Assembly: GCA_017553695.1 (NCBI GenBank)
Contig: JAFZKG010000127.1
Location: 1 to 45,101 of the forward strand
Length of the DNA: 45,101 nt
DNA from: Lachnospiraceae bacterium
Lineage (GTDB): Bacteria > Bacillota > Clostridia > Lachnospirales > Lachnospiraceae
Direction: 5' to 3'
Below the pieces are notes generated by a model. It was not told the origin of the DNA, searched no databases, and saw nothing but the letters and a program-made list of their open reading frames with translations. Shown in pieces: positions 1 to 8,529 of the stretch. The stretch's first letter is position 1; the number at the start of each line of letters is the position of its first letter. A program made the position numbers and the translations under genes.

Positions 1-2
1 AT

Positions 3-131
3 TCCAACTACCAGGCCGCTCCGCAGCAGCAGGCTGCACCGGCACCGGCTCCATCCCCGATGGAAGCAGCCGGCGAAGGGTTTATGAATATTGCTGACGG
101 ATTAGAAGACGAGGGTTTGCCATTTAATTAG
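3..131 (+). CDS. ssb: Single-stranded DNA-binding protein SSB, C-terminal fragment
   Basis: Only the last 42 codons lie in the window; the OB-fold is upstream of the edge. What is visible is a Gln/Pro/Ala-rich flexible linker followed by an acidic tip ending DEGLPFN. This matches the SSB tail that recruits replication and repair partners through a terminal Pro-Phe. Here one Asn follows the Phe, whereas the classical tip ends exactly at Phe. The gene is followed after 23 bases by rpsR, the usual rpsF-ssb-rpsR order, which supports the call despite the truncation. Confidence 0.85.
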   Translation, partial: SNYQAAPQQQAAPAPAPSPMEAAGEGFMNIADGLEDEGLPFN

Positions 132-154
132 AAGCATTCAGGAGGTTAATAATT

Positions 155-418
155 ATGGCATATAACAAAGAAGATAAAGGCGATGCTCCAAGAAGAAGAC
201 CGAACATTCGCAGAAGAAAGAAAGTCTGCATTTTCTGTGGAGAAAAAGCGCAGAAGATCGATTATAAAGATGTCAACACATTAAAGAGATATATCTCCGA
301 GAGAGGCAAGATCCTCCCGAGAAGAATCACAGGAACCTGTGCAAAGCATCAGAGAGCGATCACGACTGCGATCAAGAGAGCAAGACACATCGCCTTAATG
401 CCTTATTCTGTAGACTGA
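155..418 (+). CDS. rpsR: 30S ribosomal protein S18
   Basis: S18 binds the platform of the small ribosomal subunit next to S6. The 87-residue protein has an Arg/Lys-rich N-terminus, a CIFC pair near residues 25-28 and a CAKH motif near residue 62. This is the Cys/His pattern of the zinc-binding form of S18. The conserved core around the [13 protein letters not shown] segment is intact, and the length is normal. It starts at an ATG 8 bases after an AGGAGG ribosome site and probably shares a transcript with ssb. A strong hairpin terminator follows directly. Confidence 0.97.
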   Translation: MAYNKEDKGDAPRRRPNIRRRKKVCIFCGEKAQKIDYKDVNTLKRYISERGKILPRRITGTCAKHQRAITTAIKRARHIALMPYSVD

Positions 419-432
419 TTTCAGCAAATTTG

Positions 433-462
433 AAACAGCTCCCGTATGGGAGCTGTTTTTTT
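433..462 (+). terminator. Rho-independent terminator after rpsR
   Basis: An 11-bp perfect stem (AAACAGCTCCC with GGGAGCTGTTT) and a GTAT loop run into seven T. It ends the rpsF-ssb-rpsR transcript 15 bases after the rpsR stop. Confidence 0.93.
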
Positions 463-497
463 GTAAACCCAAATGTTTTCTGTTATGATGCTAACAG
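461..497 (+). promoter_or_regulatory. Promoter of the VOC gene with an inverted repeat
   Basis: TTGTAA (461-466) and TATGAT (484-489) are separated by 17 bases. The -35 begins in the T-tract of the preceding terminator. A six-base inverted repeat, CTGTTA (480-485) with TAACAG (492-497), overlaps the -10 and could be an operator. The elements are read directly; promoter and operator function are inferred. Confidence 0.5.
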
Positions 498-512
498 AGG
501 GGGGGTATTAAT

Positions 513-893
513 ATGAAAGTATCGGTATTATATTCCACGATGATCGTAAAGAATCTGGAAGAATCGGTTTCATTTTACAGAGATGTGCTGGGGTTTTCAG
601 AGGGGTATCATGTGGATCTCCCATTTGGCGGGATCACCATTATGGAAAGCCCGGGCGGGGCATGTGTAGAGCTGATCGAAGCGCCGCAGTTTGAAGGTGG
701 TCTGTATTCGATCGGTACGGATGTGGAGAATCTGGATGAGACTCTCGCGGCCTTGAAAGAAAAAGACTGCGAACCGATCAGCGAGATTACGCCGACGACT
801 GTCGGCAGACAGGTTTTCATCACCGACCCGAATGGCGTACGGATCTGCCTTATCGAGCATACGCAGGAGTATCGGGAGAAATATCTGCAGTAA
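513..893 (+). CDS. VOC-superfamily (glyoxalase/bleomycin resistance fold) protein
   Basis: A 126-residue protein with the paired beta-alpha-beta-beta-beta pattern of vicinal-oxygen-chelate proteins. The first half holds the NLEESVSFYRDVLGF-type helix and the second ends in ITDPNGVRICLIEH, typical of the last strand bearing a metal-ligand Glu. The family includes glyoxalase I, dioxygenases and drug-binding resistance proteins, so the substrate cannot be told from sequence. It stands alone between the rpsR terminator and gdpP, starts after a strong GAGGGGGGG ribosome site and has its own promoter. Confidence 0.85.
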   Translation: MKVSVLYSTMIVKNLEESVSFYRDVLGFSEGYHVDLPFGGITIMESPGGACVELIEAPQFEGGLYSIGTDVENLDETLAALKEKDCEPISEITPTTVGRQVFITDPNGVRICLIEHTQEYREKYLQ

Positions 894-913
894 AATGCAG
901 CCGAAGAAAAAGA

Positions 914-942
914 TTTCCTTCAATCCCGATTTGTAGTATAAT
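914..942 (+). promoter_or_regulatory. Possible gdpP promoter
   Basis: A perfect TATAAT (937-942) lies about 75 bases before gdpP, but the matching -35 (TTTCCT, 914-919) is poor. The predicted leader contains a hairpin, CCCTC paired with GAGGG near 952-966. Confidence 0.4.
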
Positions 943-1017
943 TCTTCATAACCCTCCGGGAGAGGGCATTTTCGTGACCCATGTGGAACAAAAAAAGAGG
1001 ATGCCCGTGTAATTATT

Positions 1018-3078
1018 ATGGATACAAATACTGAAAAGAAACCTAAAAAAATAAAGATTGGATATCTCTTAAAGGGATATGTCGTGTTTGCCATTATTCT
1101 GGGAGTGGTGTTCCTGGGATTGTGCGTTGGGCTGTTCTTCATTGACATGAAGGCAGCGGGGATCGCGTTTGCGGTACTGGTAGCCATGGCCATCGCCACG
1201 GTGCTGTTCTTCCATTATGTAAATAAGCGTCTTGCGGAAGGTCTTATCAAGTTTGCCCGGAATTATGAGAATCTGGAGCGCGAGATGATCTCGGATTTCC
1301 CAATTCCATACGCGATCACGGACATGACGGGAGATATTCTTATTTATAATGATTATTTCAGCCGTCTGTATAGCGATACGCCGGGCTCGAATAATCTGTG
1401 CGATGTGTTCCATGAACTGGAAGCAAAGGATCTGGTTTTCGAAGGCATTACAAAGAACATCTCGGTTGTTTATGATAACCGTGATTACCGCCTGCACATC
1501 AAAAAGCTTCTGGTGGACAATGAACTGCTGGAGGAAAAACTGATCATACTGCCGCGAAAAGAACTGTTTGTTTATACGGTCTATCTGTTTGACGAGACGG
1601 AAATCGTGAACATGGTCCGCAAGGGGATCGAAGAGCAGATGGTCATCGGCTCCATCTATATCGATAATTATGAAGAAACACTGGAACAGGAAACGGACGT
1701 AAAGAAGTCCTTCATTATTGCAATGATCGACCGGGCCGTCAGCAACTATTTTCAGAACACCGGCGGAGTGGTCCGGAAGACGGAGACAGACCGGTATTTC
1801 GTGATCTTCAAACGGAAATATCTGGCCAGCTTCCAGCGGGATAAATTCGATCTGCTGGATGAGGTCAAGAGCATTGAGACTGACAGCGGCATCCCGGTCA
1901 CACTGAGCATTGGTATCGGCGTCGGCGAGGATTACCTGAAAAATAATGAAAGTGCCCGTCTGGCACTGGAACTTGCTTTAGGACGTGGCGGCGATCAAGC
2001 CGTCGTCCGGGATGGAGAGCGTGTCTATTATTACGGCGGCAAGACGAAACAGGTCGAAAAAAACAGCCGCGTGAAGGCCCGCATCAAGGCAATGGCGCTC
2101 AGGGAAGTCCTGGTGAATCAGGACCGTGTTGTCATTATGGGTCACAAGAACTGTGACATCGACAGTTTTGGCGCAGCTATTGGCATATACCGCGCAGCGA
2201 GAACGCTTGGCAAACGCGCCTATATCGTGATCGATATGCCAACCAGTTCGATTCAGCCGATCCTTCCATTCTTTTTGGAGGATCCGGAATACAAAGAAGT
2301 CTTCCTGTCACCGGCTGAGGCAGGCAATTATGTGAATGACAACGCGGCACTGGTCGTCGTAGATGTGAATAAGCCGGATTACTTTGAGTGTCCGGAACTG
2401 GTCTATAAAACAAAGACGGTTATCATCATCGATCATCACCTGCAGAGCGGAGATAAGATTGACAATCTGGCACTCCTGCATCATGAGCCGACAGCAAGTT
2501 CCGCGTCAGAGATGGTATCGGAGATCCTTCAGTATATTGCGGATGATGTGAAACTGAAGAAGATCGAGGCGGAGAGCCTGTATGCCGGCATGCTGATCGA
2601 TACGAATCATTTCTCCAAGAATACCGGCGTCAGGACCTTTGAAGCGGCAGCCTTCCTCCGGAAGAACGGTGTGGATGTTGCCCGGGTTAAGATGATGTTC
2701 AATGATTCCATGGAAGAGGCGATCGCAAAAGCCGAAACGATACGGACAGCCGAAGTGGTCGAAGGGAAATTTGCAATCGTTGTATGCCCGTCGGAGCATC
2801 TGGATAATCCGGCCGTTGTGGCAGCACAGGTCGCAAACGACCTTCTGGATGTGCGGGGTATCGAGGGCAGTTTCGCTTTGGCGGATATCGGCGGCAGAGT
2901 CTATATCAGCGCAAGATCCACCGGCAATGTCAACGTTCAGCTCATCATGGAGCGAATGGGCGGAGGCGGCCATCTGAATACCGCTGGTGCGCAGATCGCA
3001 GGATCCTCTGTGGATGAAGTGAAGAAACAGGTGAAACTGACGATCCGGAAAATGATCGAGGAAGGAGTACTATCATGA
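1018..3078 (+). CDS. gdpP: Cyclic-di-AMP phosphodiesterase GdpP, DHH/DHHA1 family
   Basis: GdpP hydrolyses c-di-AMP to pApA at the membrane. The 686-residue protein has two N-terminal membrane segments (about residues 20-72), a PAS-like region, a degenerate GGDEF domain (about 170-310), and DHH-DHHA1 domains. Visible catalytic motifs are HKNCDID (376-382), DHH (472-474) and GGGGH (648-652), all intact, so activity is expected. It overlaps rplI by four bases (ATGA), the standard gdpP-rplI-dnaB order of Firmicutes. The ATG at 1018 lacks a well-placed ribosome site; the nearest purine run, AAAGAGG, ends 17 bases upstream, so initiation may be weak. The opposing synthase, cdaA, is at 37194. Confidence 0.95.
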   Translation: MDTNTEKKPKKIKIGYLLKGYVVFAIILGVVFLGLCVGLFFIDMKAAGIAFAVLVAMAIATVLFFHYVNKRLAEGLIKFARNYENLEREMISDFPIPYAITDMTGDILIYNDYFSRLYSDTPGSNNLCDVFHELEAKDLVFEGITKNISVVYDNRDYRLHIKKLLVDNELLEEKLIILPRKELFVYTVYLFDETEIVNMVRKGIEEQMVIGSIYIDNYEETLEQETDVKKSFIIAMIDRAVSNYFQNTGGVVRKTETDRYFVIFKRKYLASFQRDKFDLLDEVKSIETDSGIPVTLSIGIGVGEDYLKNNESARLALELALGRGGDQAVVRDGERVYYYGGKTKQVEKNSRVKARIKAMALREVLVNQDRVVIMGHKNCDIDSFGAAIGIYRAARTLGKRAYIVIDMPTSSIQPILPFFLEDPEYKEVFLSPAEAGNYVNDNAALVVVDVNKPDYFECPELVYKTKTVIIIDHHLQSGDKIDNLALLHHEPTASSASEMVSEILQYIADDVKLKKIEAESLYAGMLIDTNHFSKNTGVRTFEAAAFLRKNGVDVARVKMMFNDSMEEAIAKAETIRTAEVVEGKFAIVVCPSEHLDNPAVVAAQVANDLLDVRGIEGSFALADIGGRVYISARSTGNVNVQLIMERMGGGGHLNTAGAQIAGSSVDEVKKQVKLTIRKMIEEGVLS

Positions 3079-3521
3079 AAGTCATATTACTGGAAGACGT
3101 GAAGTCACTGGGGAAAAAGGGACAGATCGTCGACGTCAGTGACGGATATGCAAGAAATTTCATCATTCCAAAGAAAAAAGGCGTGGAGGCAACCTCCGCG
3201 AATCTGAATACACTGAAGCTGCAGAAGGCCAACGAAGAAAAGATTGCCCAGGAAAACCTGGACAATGCGATCGCGCTTTCCAAAAAGCTGGAGCAGGTTA
3301 CAGTAGATTTGAAGATCAAAGTGGGCGAAGGCGGCAAGCTGTTCGGCTCGGTATCCTCGAAAGAAATCGCGGCAGCGCTGCAGGAGCAGCATCAGCTTGA
3401 AGTCGACAAAAAGAAGATCGTTCTGGAGGAGCCGATCAAGGAACTCGGCGTCCATACCGTGAAGATCAAATTGCATAAAGATGTGGCCGCTAATGTGACG
3501 GTCAATGTGATCGAGGAATAG
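3075..3521 (+). CDS. rplI: 50S ribosomal protein L9
   Basis: L9 is a large-subunit protein with two globular domains joined by a long helix. The 148 residues show the conserved N-terminal domain (MKVILLEDVKSLGKKG, then the GYARNFIIPKK segment), the charged connecting helix, and a C-terminal domain with GKLFGSVSSKEI. Length is normal. It is translationally coupled to gdpP through an ATGA overlap and has a GGAGT ribosome site inside the gdpP end. dnaB follows after eight bases. Confidence 0.97.
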   Translation: MKVILLEDVKSLGKKGQIVDVSDGYARNFIIPKKKGVEATSANLNTLKLQKANEEKIAQENLDNAIALSKKLEQVTVDLKIKVGEGGKLFGSVSSKEIAAALQEQHQLEVDKKKIVLEEPIKELGVHTVKIKLHKDVAANVTVNVIEE

Positions 3522-3529
3522 GTGCGCGC

Positions 3530-4897
3530 ATGGATGACAATCTTCTGAAAAGAATCATGCCACATAATCTGGAAGCCGAGCAGTCTGTGATCGGTTCTAT
3601 GCTTATGGATAATGATGCGATCGGGACCGCAACGGAAATCCTGACTGCGGAGGATTTTTATGCGAAGCAGAACGGGATGCTTTTTGATGCTATGCGAGAA
3701 CTCTATGCGGAGCATAAGCCAGTCGACGTAGTGACGCTTCACGCAAAGTTGACAGAGAAAGAAGCGCCGGAAGAAATGCAGAGTCCGGAATTTATCCGCA
3801 ATATCCTGGATGCGGTGCCGACTTCAGCTAACGTGAAATACTATGCGCAGATCGTATATGAAAAGGCGACACTGCGCCGTCTGATCCGGATCTCCGAGGA
3901 TATCACCAAAGACTGTTACGCATCCGCGGATCCCCTGGACAATATTCTGGAGACCACGGAAAAGAAGGTCTTCAATCTGATCCAGTCCCGGAATTCGCGC
4001 GAATACCAGCCGATCAGCGAGATTGTGATCGAGGCATTGAAGAAGATCCAGAAAGCTTCGGAGACAAAGGGCCATATCACCGGTCTTTCCACCGGATTTG
4101 CAGATCTGGACTTTAAGACCGCAGGTTTGCAGCCATCTGATTTCATATTGATCGCGGCAAGACCATCCATGGGCAAGACGGCGTTCTCACTGTCGATCCT
4201 GGATCATGTGGTCTTAAAGCGCGGCCAGTCCGCAGCGATCTTCAGTCTGGAAATGTCCAAGGAGCAGCTTGTCAATCGTCTGTTTGCCATGGAGGCTAAA
4301 ATTGACGCGCAGAATATAAGGTCCGGTAATCTGGATGATACTGACTGGGAAAGCCTGGCGGAAGCATCCGAGGTGATCGGAGGATCTAAACTGATCATTG
4401 ACGATACGCCGGGTATCTCCGCTACGGAGCTTCGTTCGAAGTGCCGGAAATATAAAATGGAACAGGATATTCAGCTGATCATCGTGGACTACATTCAGTT
4501 GATGTCTTCTTCCGGCGGCAGAAATGACAACCGGCAGCAGGAGATCTCGGAGATATCACGGGCGCTGAAGAGTCTGGCAAGAGAACTGAATATTCCGGTC
4601 ATTGCATTGTCACAGCTGAACCGTGCGGTGGAGAGCAGAACGGACCACCGGCCGATGTTGGCAGATATCCGTGAGTCAGGTGCCATCGAGCAGGATGCCG
4701 ATGTCATCATGTTCCTCTATAGAGACGATTATTACAATCCGGAAACGGAAAAGAAAAATGTAGCCGAGGTCATCATCGCAAAACAGAGAAATGGCCCGAC
4801 CGGCACGATCGAGCTGACCTGGCAACCGAAGTATACTCGTTTTGTTAATATGCTGAAGCCGGGCAGCGGCAACCCAAATAACGGAAACTTCCAATAA
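3530..4897 (+). CDS. dnaB: Replicative DNA helicase DnaB (DnaC in Bacillus nomenclature)
   Basis: The hexameric helicase that unwinds DNA at the replication fork. The 455-residue protein has the N-terminal DnaB domain (about 1-105) that starts with NLEAEQSVIGSML, a linker helix and the RecA-like motor. Walker A is RPSMGKT (211-217), the Walker B region is LIIVDYIQLM near residue 320, and ELNIPVIALSQLNR and the arginine-finger region follow. No intein or insertion is seen. It is the last gene of the gdpP-rplI-dnaB unit and is followed by a terminator. Confidence 0.97.
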   Translation: MDDNLLKRIMPHNLEAEQSVIGSMLMDNDAIGTATEILTAEDFYAKQNGMLFDAMRELYAEHKPVDVVTLHAKLTEKEAPEEMQSPEFIRNILDAVPTSANVKYYAQIVYEKATLRRLIRISEDITKDCYASADPLDNILETTEKKVFNLIQSRNSREYQPISEIVIEALKKIQKASETKGHITGLSTGFADLDFKTAGLQPSDFILIAARPSMGKTAFSLSILDHVVLKRGQSAAIFSLEMSKEQLVNRLFAMEAKIDAQNIRSGNLDDTDWESLAEASEVIGGSKLIIDDTPGISATELRSKCRKYKMEQDIQLIIVDYIQLMSSSGGRNDNRQQEISEISRALKSLARELNIPVIALSQLNRAVESRTDHRPMLADIRESGAIEQDADVIMFLYRDDYYNPETEKKNVAEVIIAKQRNGPTGTIELTWQPKYTRFVNMLKPGSGNPNNGNFQ

Positions 4898-4905
4898 TCA
4901 ATCAT

Positions 4906-4938
4906 AAAAAACAGTCAGGCAAACGCCTGACTGTTTTT
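4906..4938. terminator. Bidirectional terminator between dnaB and the ferredoxin gene
   Basis: A 13-bp stem (AAAACAGTCAGGC with GCCTGACTGTTTT) is flanked by A and T runs on the two sides. It can end both dnaB transcription and the converging ferredoxin gene. Confidence 0.92.
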
Positions 4939-4967
4939 CGTTCGAACGAAATTTTATCTGATGAGCA

Positions 4968-5138
4968 TTATTCCTCTGCAATAGAGCCTGTCGGGCAGGT
5001 ATCTGCACATGAACCACAGGATACACAGGAATTAGCATCAATCTCATATTTTCCGTCGCCTTCAGCAATTGCACCAACCGGGCAAGCACTCTCGCAAGCA
5101 CCACAGGATACGCAGCCGTCAGAAATTACATATGCCAT
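4968..5138 (-). CDS. 2[4Fe-4S] ferredoxin, clostridial type
   Basis: A 56-residue electron carrier. The translated protein starts MAYVISDGCVSCGACESACP and has a second CVSCGSCADTCP cluster, that is, two CxxCxxCxxxCP motifs arranged as in clostridial ferredoxins. These small acidic proteins carry low-potential electrons for enzymes such as pyruvate:ferredoxin oxidoreductase and hydrogenase. The start is set by an AAAGGAGG ribosome site seven bases upstream. It is monocistronic, converges on dnaB across a shared terminator, and diverges from the DUF1858 gene. Confidence 0.96.
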   Translation of the reverse strand: MAYVISDGCVSCGACESACPVGAIAEGDGKYEIDANSCVSCGSCADTCPTGSIAEE

Positions 5139-5185
5139 TTACATTTCCTCCTTTAAAACTACTGGTTTCTTTTTTGCCTCATTGC

Positions 5186-5214
5186 ATTCTAATATATTTT
5201 ATTTACCAATACAA
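5186..5214 (-). promoter_or_regulatory. Promoter of the ferredoxin gene
   Basis: On the minus strand TTGTAT (5209-5214) and TAGAAT (5186-5191) are separated by exactly 17 bases, about 48 bases before the ferredoxin start. Confidence 0.65.
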
Positions 5215-5299
5215 GTAGAAAAGCATTGTGCAATATTGAATAAAAAAACAACAAAAAGAAACAAAGAGTAGTGAAAAGCAACAAAAAAAGGTAATCATA

Positions 5300-5328
5300 T
5301 TGAAAAAGAAAAAAGAATATACTATAAT
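5300..5328 (+). promoter_or_regulatory. Promoter of the DUF1858 gene
   Basis: TTGAAA (5300-5305), a 17-base spacer and a perfect TATAAT (5323-5328). The 270-base gap between the ferredoxin and the DUF1858 gene is very A-rich on this strand. Apart from the two divergent promoters I see nothing else in it. Confidence 0.7.
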
Positions 5329-5414
5329 CAAAAAACTGAAAAATACCGGACTTGAATAATGAAAGCGATCATATAAATGCCTATGTATTTGGGAATTTGA
5401 AGGAGGAAGAATCA

Positions 5415-5624
5415 ATGGCAAAGATTTCAAAAGACATGACGATCGGTGATATTCTGAGAGTGGACGAAGGACTCGTTCCGATCCTTCTGGAAACTGGCAT
5501 GCATTGTCTGGGATGCCCTGCTTCACAGATGGAAAGTCTGGAGGACGCTTGTGCAGTCCATGGCACCGATGTTGATGCGATCATCGCAAAGATGAATGAT
5601 TTTCTTGCAGCTAAAGCAGTCTAA
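5415..5624 (+). CDS. DUF1858 redox-disulfide domain protein
   Basis: A 69-residue protein matching the small DUF1858 family, also described as a hybrid-cluster-protein-associated redox disulfide domain. The signature is an N-terminal ITKDMTIGDIL-like segment, then MHCLGCP with a CxxC pair (residues 29 and 32 region) and a third Cys in EDAC. The function is unknown; the cysteines suggest redox or metal binding. The reading frame stays open upstream to 5352, but the AGGAGGA ribosome site at 5401-5407 fixes the start at the ATG at 5415. Its neighbours do not explain its role. It is monocistronic, with its own promoter and terminator. Confidence 0.85.
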   Translation: MAKISKDMTIGDILRVDEGLVPILLETGMHCLGCPASQMESLEDACAVHGTDVDAIIAKMNDFLAAKAV

Positions 5625-5641
5625 GAAAAACCGACAAGAAC

Positions 5642-5673
5642 AGACCCGGGATATTCCCGGGTCTTATTTTTTT
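5642..5673. terminator. Terminator between the DUF1858 gene and potD
   Basis: A nine-bp stem (AGACCCGGG with CCCGGGTCT) and an ATATT loop are followed by a T-rich run on the plus strand. It lies between convergent genes and may serve both. Confidence 0.85.
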
Positions 5674-5675
5674 AT

Positions 5676-6881
5676 TCAGGCCTTTGGTTCGTAATAAGTC
5701 CCGCGCCGTTTGATGGAACGGTGTTTCCGAACTTGAAAGACTGTGATCAGAATGGCGACCACTACGAGTACCGCAATCGTGAAGATCAGATATTTCCCCA
5801 GCACGTTTTCGTCCGTCTTGACAGAGAGCCAGAGTGCGTTCATCTTCTGCATGCCTTCTTCGGACAGGGCCCGGAAAGTCTCGCCCTGTTCCAGCAAACT
5901 ATCCGGAGGATATATGATCTCACTTTCCACCAGTTCTTCATCCATATATTTCTTTGATTCGGAAAACGGCGATGCGTATCCGATCCATTCCTGGTTCTGA
6001 CCGCAGATCTCCGGTTCACAGAGGAAGTTGATAAAGATTTCCGCCTCTTTCTTATGCTGGCATCCTTTCGGGATACAGCAGGCATCCACGAAAATATTGA
6101 ATCCTTCTTCCGGAACGCAGAATTCCAGATCCTCGTTCTCTTCAAGCATCAGCAGATAATCGCCCGCATAATAAGGGCCGATCCAGGCTTCTTCCCGTTC
6201 CAGTTTATCGAAGATCTGATCCATGACATAGGCCTGGACCAGGTTTTTCTGTTCTTTCAGTTTTTCTGCGGCAGCCGCTAATTCTTCCTCATCCTCTGTG
6301 TTCTGGGAGTAGCCGAGCAGAAGTTCCGCGATCGCAAAGGCATCGCGCGGATTGTCGAACATCAGGATCTTGCCCGCATAATTGCGGTTCCAGAGCAGAT
6401 CCCAGCTGCCGACATCATCTTCATTCACATATTTGGAATTATAGATGATCCCGACATAGCCCCAGTTGTAAGGCACAGAGTAGAGATTGTCCGGGTCATA
6501 ATCCAGGTTTTTGAAGTTATCGTCCAGATACTGATAATTCGGGATGTTCGAAAAATCCAAAGGCTCCAGCATATCATCTGCGATCAGTTTTTCGACCATA
6601 TAATCGGACGGGATGATGACGTCAAATGTCGTGCCGCCTGACTGCAGTTTCGTGTACATGGTTTCATTGCTGTCATAGGTCATGTAGTTGACTTTGATGT
6701 CCGGATAGGTTTTTTCGAATTCTGCGATCACATCGATATAGCCATCGGAGCCGTCGGAAAGATACTGCCCCCAGTTATAAACGTTGATCGTCACAGTGGC
6801 AGCTTCCGCTTTCCCCGGGAAAAGAAACAGGGGACACGCAAACAGGATCACAGCAAGGAGGATCGGGAAGACTCGTTTCAT
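5676..6881 (-). CDS. potD: Spermidine/putrescine ABC transporter substrate-binding protein with a C-terminal membrane anchor
   Basis: Captures polyamines outside the cell for the PotABC importer. The 401-residue protein has a signal peptide (residues 1-27, cleavage expected after AEA), then the PotD-type fold beginning VTINVYNWGQYLSDG. Conserved stretches include PYNWGYVGIIYN and the YAGDY segment. There is no good lipobox; LFAC at 13-16 is a poor match. Unusually, a C-terminal hydrophobic helix (about residues 362-382) followed by RKHRSIKRR suggests a membrane anchor in place of a lipid. It is the last gene of potABCD, overlapping potC by four bases. Confidence 0.93.
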   Translation of the reverse strand: MKRVFPILLAVILFACPLFLFPGKAEAATVTINVYNWGQYLSDGSDGYIDVIAEFEKTYPDIKVNYMTYDSNETMYTKLQSGGTTFDVIIPSDYMVEKLIADDMLEPLDFSNIPNYQYLDDNFKNLDYDPDNLYSVPYNWGYVGIIYNSKYVNEDDVGSWDLLWNRNYAGKILMFDNPRDAFAIAELLLGYSQNTEDEEELAAAAEKLKEQKNLVQAYVMDQIFDKLEREEAWIGPYYAGDYLLMLEENEDLEFCVPEEGFNIFVDACCIPKGCQHKKEAEIFINFLCEPEICGQNQEWIGYASPFSESKKYMDEELVESEIIYPPDSLLEQGETFRALSEEGMQKMNALWLSVKTDENVLGKYLIFTIAVLVVVAILITVFQVRKHRSIKRRGTYYEPKA

Positions 6882-7711
6882 ACGCTGCCTCCGAAATCCA
6901 TGCCAGGAAGATGGATCTTTTCTTTCTTATTTCCTTTTCTTGCTTCCAGCACATTCATGAGGATCATCAGAAGGAGAAGCACAAGGAACATCAGTGTGAA
7001 TAGCGCGTATACCTTCGGATGGATCGGTTTCTTGGTGTAGTTATAGATCTCAACCGGCAGTGTGACAAATCCGGAGCCGGTCACAAAATAGGAAATGACG
7101 AAATCATCCAGAGACATGGTGAAGCTCATCAGCGCGCCGGCAATGACACCCGGCATGAGTTCATGCAGGGTGACTTTAAAGAACGCCTTGACCGGTGTGC
7201 ATCCGAGATCCAGAGCGGCATCTGTCAGGTTCGGGTCCATCTGTGCAAACCGCGGCATTACATTCAGGATCACATATGGAAGATTGAAGGTGACATGCGC
7301 GATCAGAAGGGTCCAGAAACCCAGAATCGAATTGAGCTTCAGGATCGTTCCGGTAAAGGCAAACATCAGGGCCAGAGAAACACCGGTCACGATATCCGGA
7401 TTCGTCATCGGGATATTGGTCATGCCAAGGATCAGCGCGCGAAGCTTTTTGCCCATCCGGGTGATCCCGAGAGCAGCGGCTGTACCTAAAATGGTAGCGA
7501 TCACAGTGGAAAGGATCGCAATGATGAAGGAGTTCCGGACCAGTTCCAGGAGAGAGGCGTCGCGGAACAGTTCTGCGTAGCGGCTGAGTGTGAATCCTTT
7601 AAAAAGTGCAATGTCAGCCCCCGAGTTGAAGGAGGCGATCGCCAGGATGATGATCGGTACATATAAAAAGATGAAGACAATGACGGTGAGGACCTTGGAT
7701 GCTTTTCTCAT
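6878..7711 (-). CDS. potC: Spermidine/putrescine ABC transporter permease PotC
   Basis: One of the two membrane permeases of the polyamine importer. The 277 residues show about six membrane helices. The cytoplasmic EAA loop near residues 165-190 (DAALDLGCTPVKAFFKVTLH) contacts the ATPase PotA. The family-typical SLDDFVISYFVTG stretch is present. It overlaps potB at the start and potD at the end by four bases each, indicating translational coupling. The length is normal and no defect is seen. Confidence 0.94.
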   Translation of the reverse strand: MRKASKVLTVIVFIFLYVPIIILAIASFNSGADIALFKGFTLSRYAELFRDASLLELVRNSFIIAILSTVIATILGTAAALGITRMGKKLRALILGMTNIPMTNPDIVTGVSLALMFAFTGTILKLNSILGFWTLLIAHVTFNLPYVILNVMPRFAQMDPNLTDAALDLGCTPVKAFFKVTLHELMPGVIAGALMSFTMSLDDFVISYFVTGSGFVTLPVEIYNYTKKPIHPKVYALFTLMFLVLLLLMILMNVLEARKGNKKEKIHLPGMDFGGSV

Positions 7712-8528
7712 AAGATATTCACCTCCCCGTCACTGTTGCCATTCTTTGTCAGCCGGTTCGAGATGCCGATGCAGATGAAGATCAGGATCAGCAGGATCAA
7801 AGACATGGCGGCGCCGAGATTCGGATTGTAAGCGCCTTTGAACTGCGATTCTATGATATCGCCGACCAGGATAGTGCCCGGCGAACCGAGTTTCTGGGAA
7901 ATATAAAAGGTGGAAACGGCCGGTACAAAACCATGGTAATGCCGGCGGTAATGCCCGGCATGGAGAGCGGCAGAATCACCTTGCGGAAGCAGGCGCTCTT
8001 ATTGCAGCCCAGATCTTCCGCTGCCTCCGTAAGCCGCGGATCGATCTTTGAGATGGCGGAGTAGAGCGGCAGGATCATGTATGGCAGGTAGTTATATACC
8101 ATGCCAAGGATGACCGCGCCGGAATTCCGGATCAAAGGCAGTGGCGAAAGGCCGAGTGATGTGACCAGGTTATTGATGATACCGGTATCTTCCAGGAGGG
8201 CAACCCATGCGAGCGTCCGGAGCAGGAAACTCATACACATCGGCAGCATGATCAAAAGCTGCAGGAATCGCTGTGTCCGCGGTTTGCACTGCGCAATGGC
8301 ATAGGCAACCGGATAACCGATGATCAGGCAGATCAAAGTGGCTGCCACGCTCAGCCAGATGGAACGCAGAAAGATCGCAGCGTAATCCAGGATGCCGGTG
8401 ATGTTGGCAAACGTGAACGATCCGGTCGTGTAATCCGTGAATGCATAATAAATGACAATGCAAAGCGGTATTAATGTGAAAAGCAGCATCCATACGATGT
8501 AAGGAGCTGTCAGCCATCTTCTCTTCAT
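7708..8528 (-). pseudogene. potB: Polyamine ABC transporter permease PotB, interrupted by a one-base frameshift
   Basis: The first 200 or so codons read as a normal PotB permease, from MKRRWLTAPYIVW through the EAA loop (AAEDLGCNKSACFRKVILP). After PGITAGITMV the frame shifts and stops at 7851. A run of four A at 7927-7930 explains it. One more A would restore VPAVSTFYIS and about 70 further residues with a final helix, ending in a TGA that overlaps the potC start. The 821-base span is one short of 274 codons, as a single deletion predicts. The start lies one base after the potA stop. It may be a genuine loss or a homopolymer sequencing error; the intact neighbours favour an error or a very recent event. 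Confidence 0.88.
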
Positions 8529-8529
8529 C

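Noticed and set aside
5139..5299. A-rich repetitive sequence that might be a CRISPR leader or satellite.
   Set aside because: No regular repeat unit or spacer pattern; it is simple A-rich promoter DNA.
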